A stretch of DNA of 5,484 nt. Source: Alphaproteobacteria bacterium (GTDB lineage Bacteria; Pseudomonadota; Alphaproteobacteria; ATCC43930; CGMCC-115725). The stretch covers positions 1 to 5,484 of the forward strand of contig VAZR01000219.1 of the NCBI GenBank assembly GCA_005888515.1. Direction: 5' to 3'. The notes beneath the pieces are model-generated. The model saw only the letters and a list, made by a program, of their open reading frames with translations, did no database searches and had not been told where the DNA came from. The position numbers were made by a program, and so were the translations under genes. Positions 5,457 through 5,484 of this stretch are shown here, in pieces (the stretch's first letter is position 1; each line of letters opens with the position of its first letter).

Positions 5457-5484
5457 TCAGTCGAGCAGCGCGAGGTCGATCGCA
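5457..5484 (-). CDS. Possible C-terminal end of a convergent gene (partial)
   Basis: Read on the minus strand, the last bases give AIDLALLD followed by TGA (5459-5457). The codons are GC-ended and the residues look like a normal protein C-terminus, in a convergent layout 15 bases from the SGNH gene. Eight codons are too few to name a family or exclude chance. No hairpin terminator fits in the 15-base gap. Confidence 0.3.

Overview
The window comes from a GC-rich proteobacterium. Strongly GC-biased third codon positions, CTTGAC-type promoter wording and a molybdenum hydroxylase operon in medium-small-large order suggest an alphaproteobacterium of the Bradyrhizobium/Rhodopseudomonas/Xanthobacteraceae kind. 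That placement is inference from style and gene content, not from a marker gene. Two divergent operons share a 121-bp intergenic region (2425-2545).

Left half, minus strand (2424 down to 1): a three-gene operon for a molybdenum-containing hydroxylase of the xanthine dehydrogenase / CO dehydrogenase superfamily. The order is FAD subunit (medium), [2Fe-2S] subunit (small), then molybdopterin subunit (large, cut by the left edge). Both junctions are 4-base ATGA overlaps, so translation is probably coupled. Electrons would pass from the Mo site through two [2Fe-2S] clusters to FAD. The large subunit carries PYRGVGR where true (form I) CO dehydrogenases have AYRCSFR, so this is more likely a hydroxylase of an unknown organic substrate than a CO oxidiser.

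Right half, plus strand (2546 to 5441): a compact operon of two small ORFs (a 52-residue single-pass membrane protein and a 38-residue Arg-rich peptide), a 562-residue O-carbamoyltransferase of the NodU/CmcH/TobZ family, and a 306-residue SGNH/GDSL-type protein. The last three are joined by 1-nt gaps or overlaps. The likely joint job is carbamoylation of a hydroxyl group, on a sugar, lipid or secondary metabolite, with the SGNH protein acting on the same product. The acceptor cannot be read from the window. The SGNH protein keeps GDS and the D-x-x-H pair but lacks the usual block III Asn.

The intergenic region holds a good sigma-70-like promoter for the plus-strand operon, a 40-bp-spaced direct repeat, and an unexpected short ORF. 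That ORF would use the promoter's TTG as a start codon behind a perfect AGGAGG, and it ends directly against the ATG of the 52-residue gene. The promoter reading and the short-ORF reading exclude each other on one transcript. At the far right, the last 28 bases may hold the end of a convergent minus-strand gene. No tRNA, rRNA, CRISPR array, insertion sequence or clear terminator was seen.
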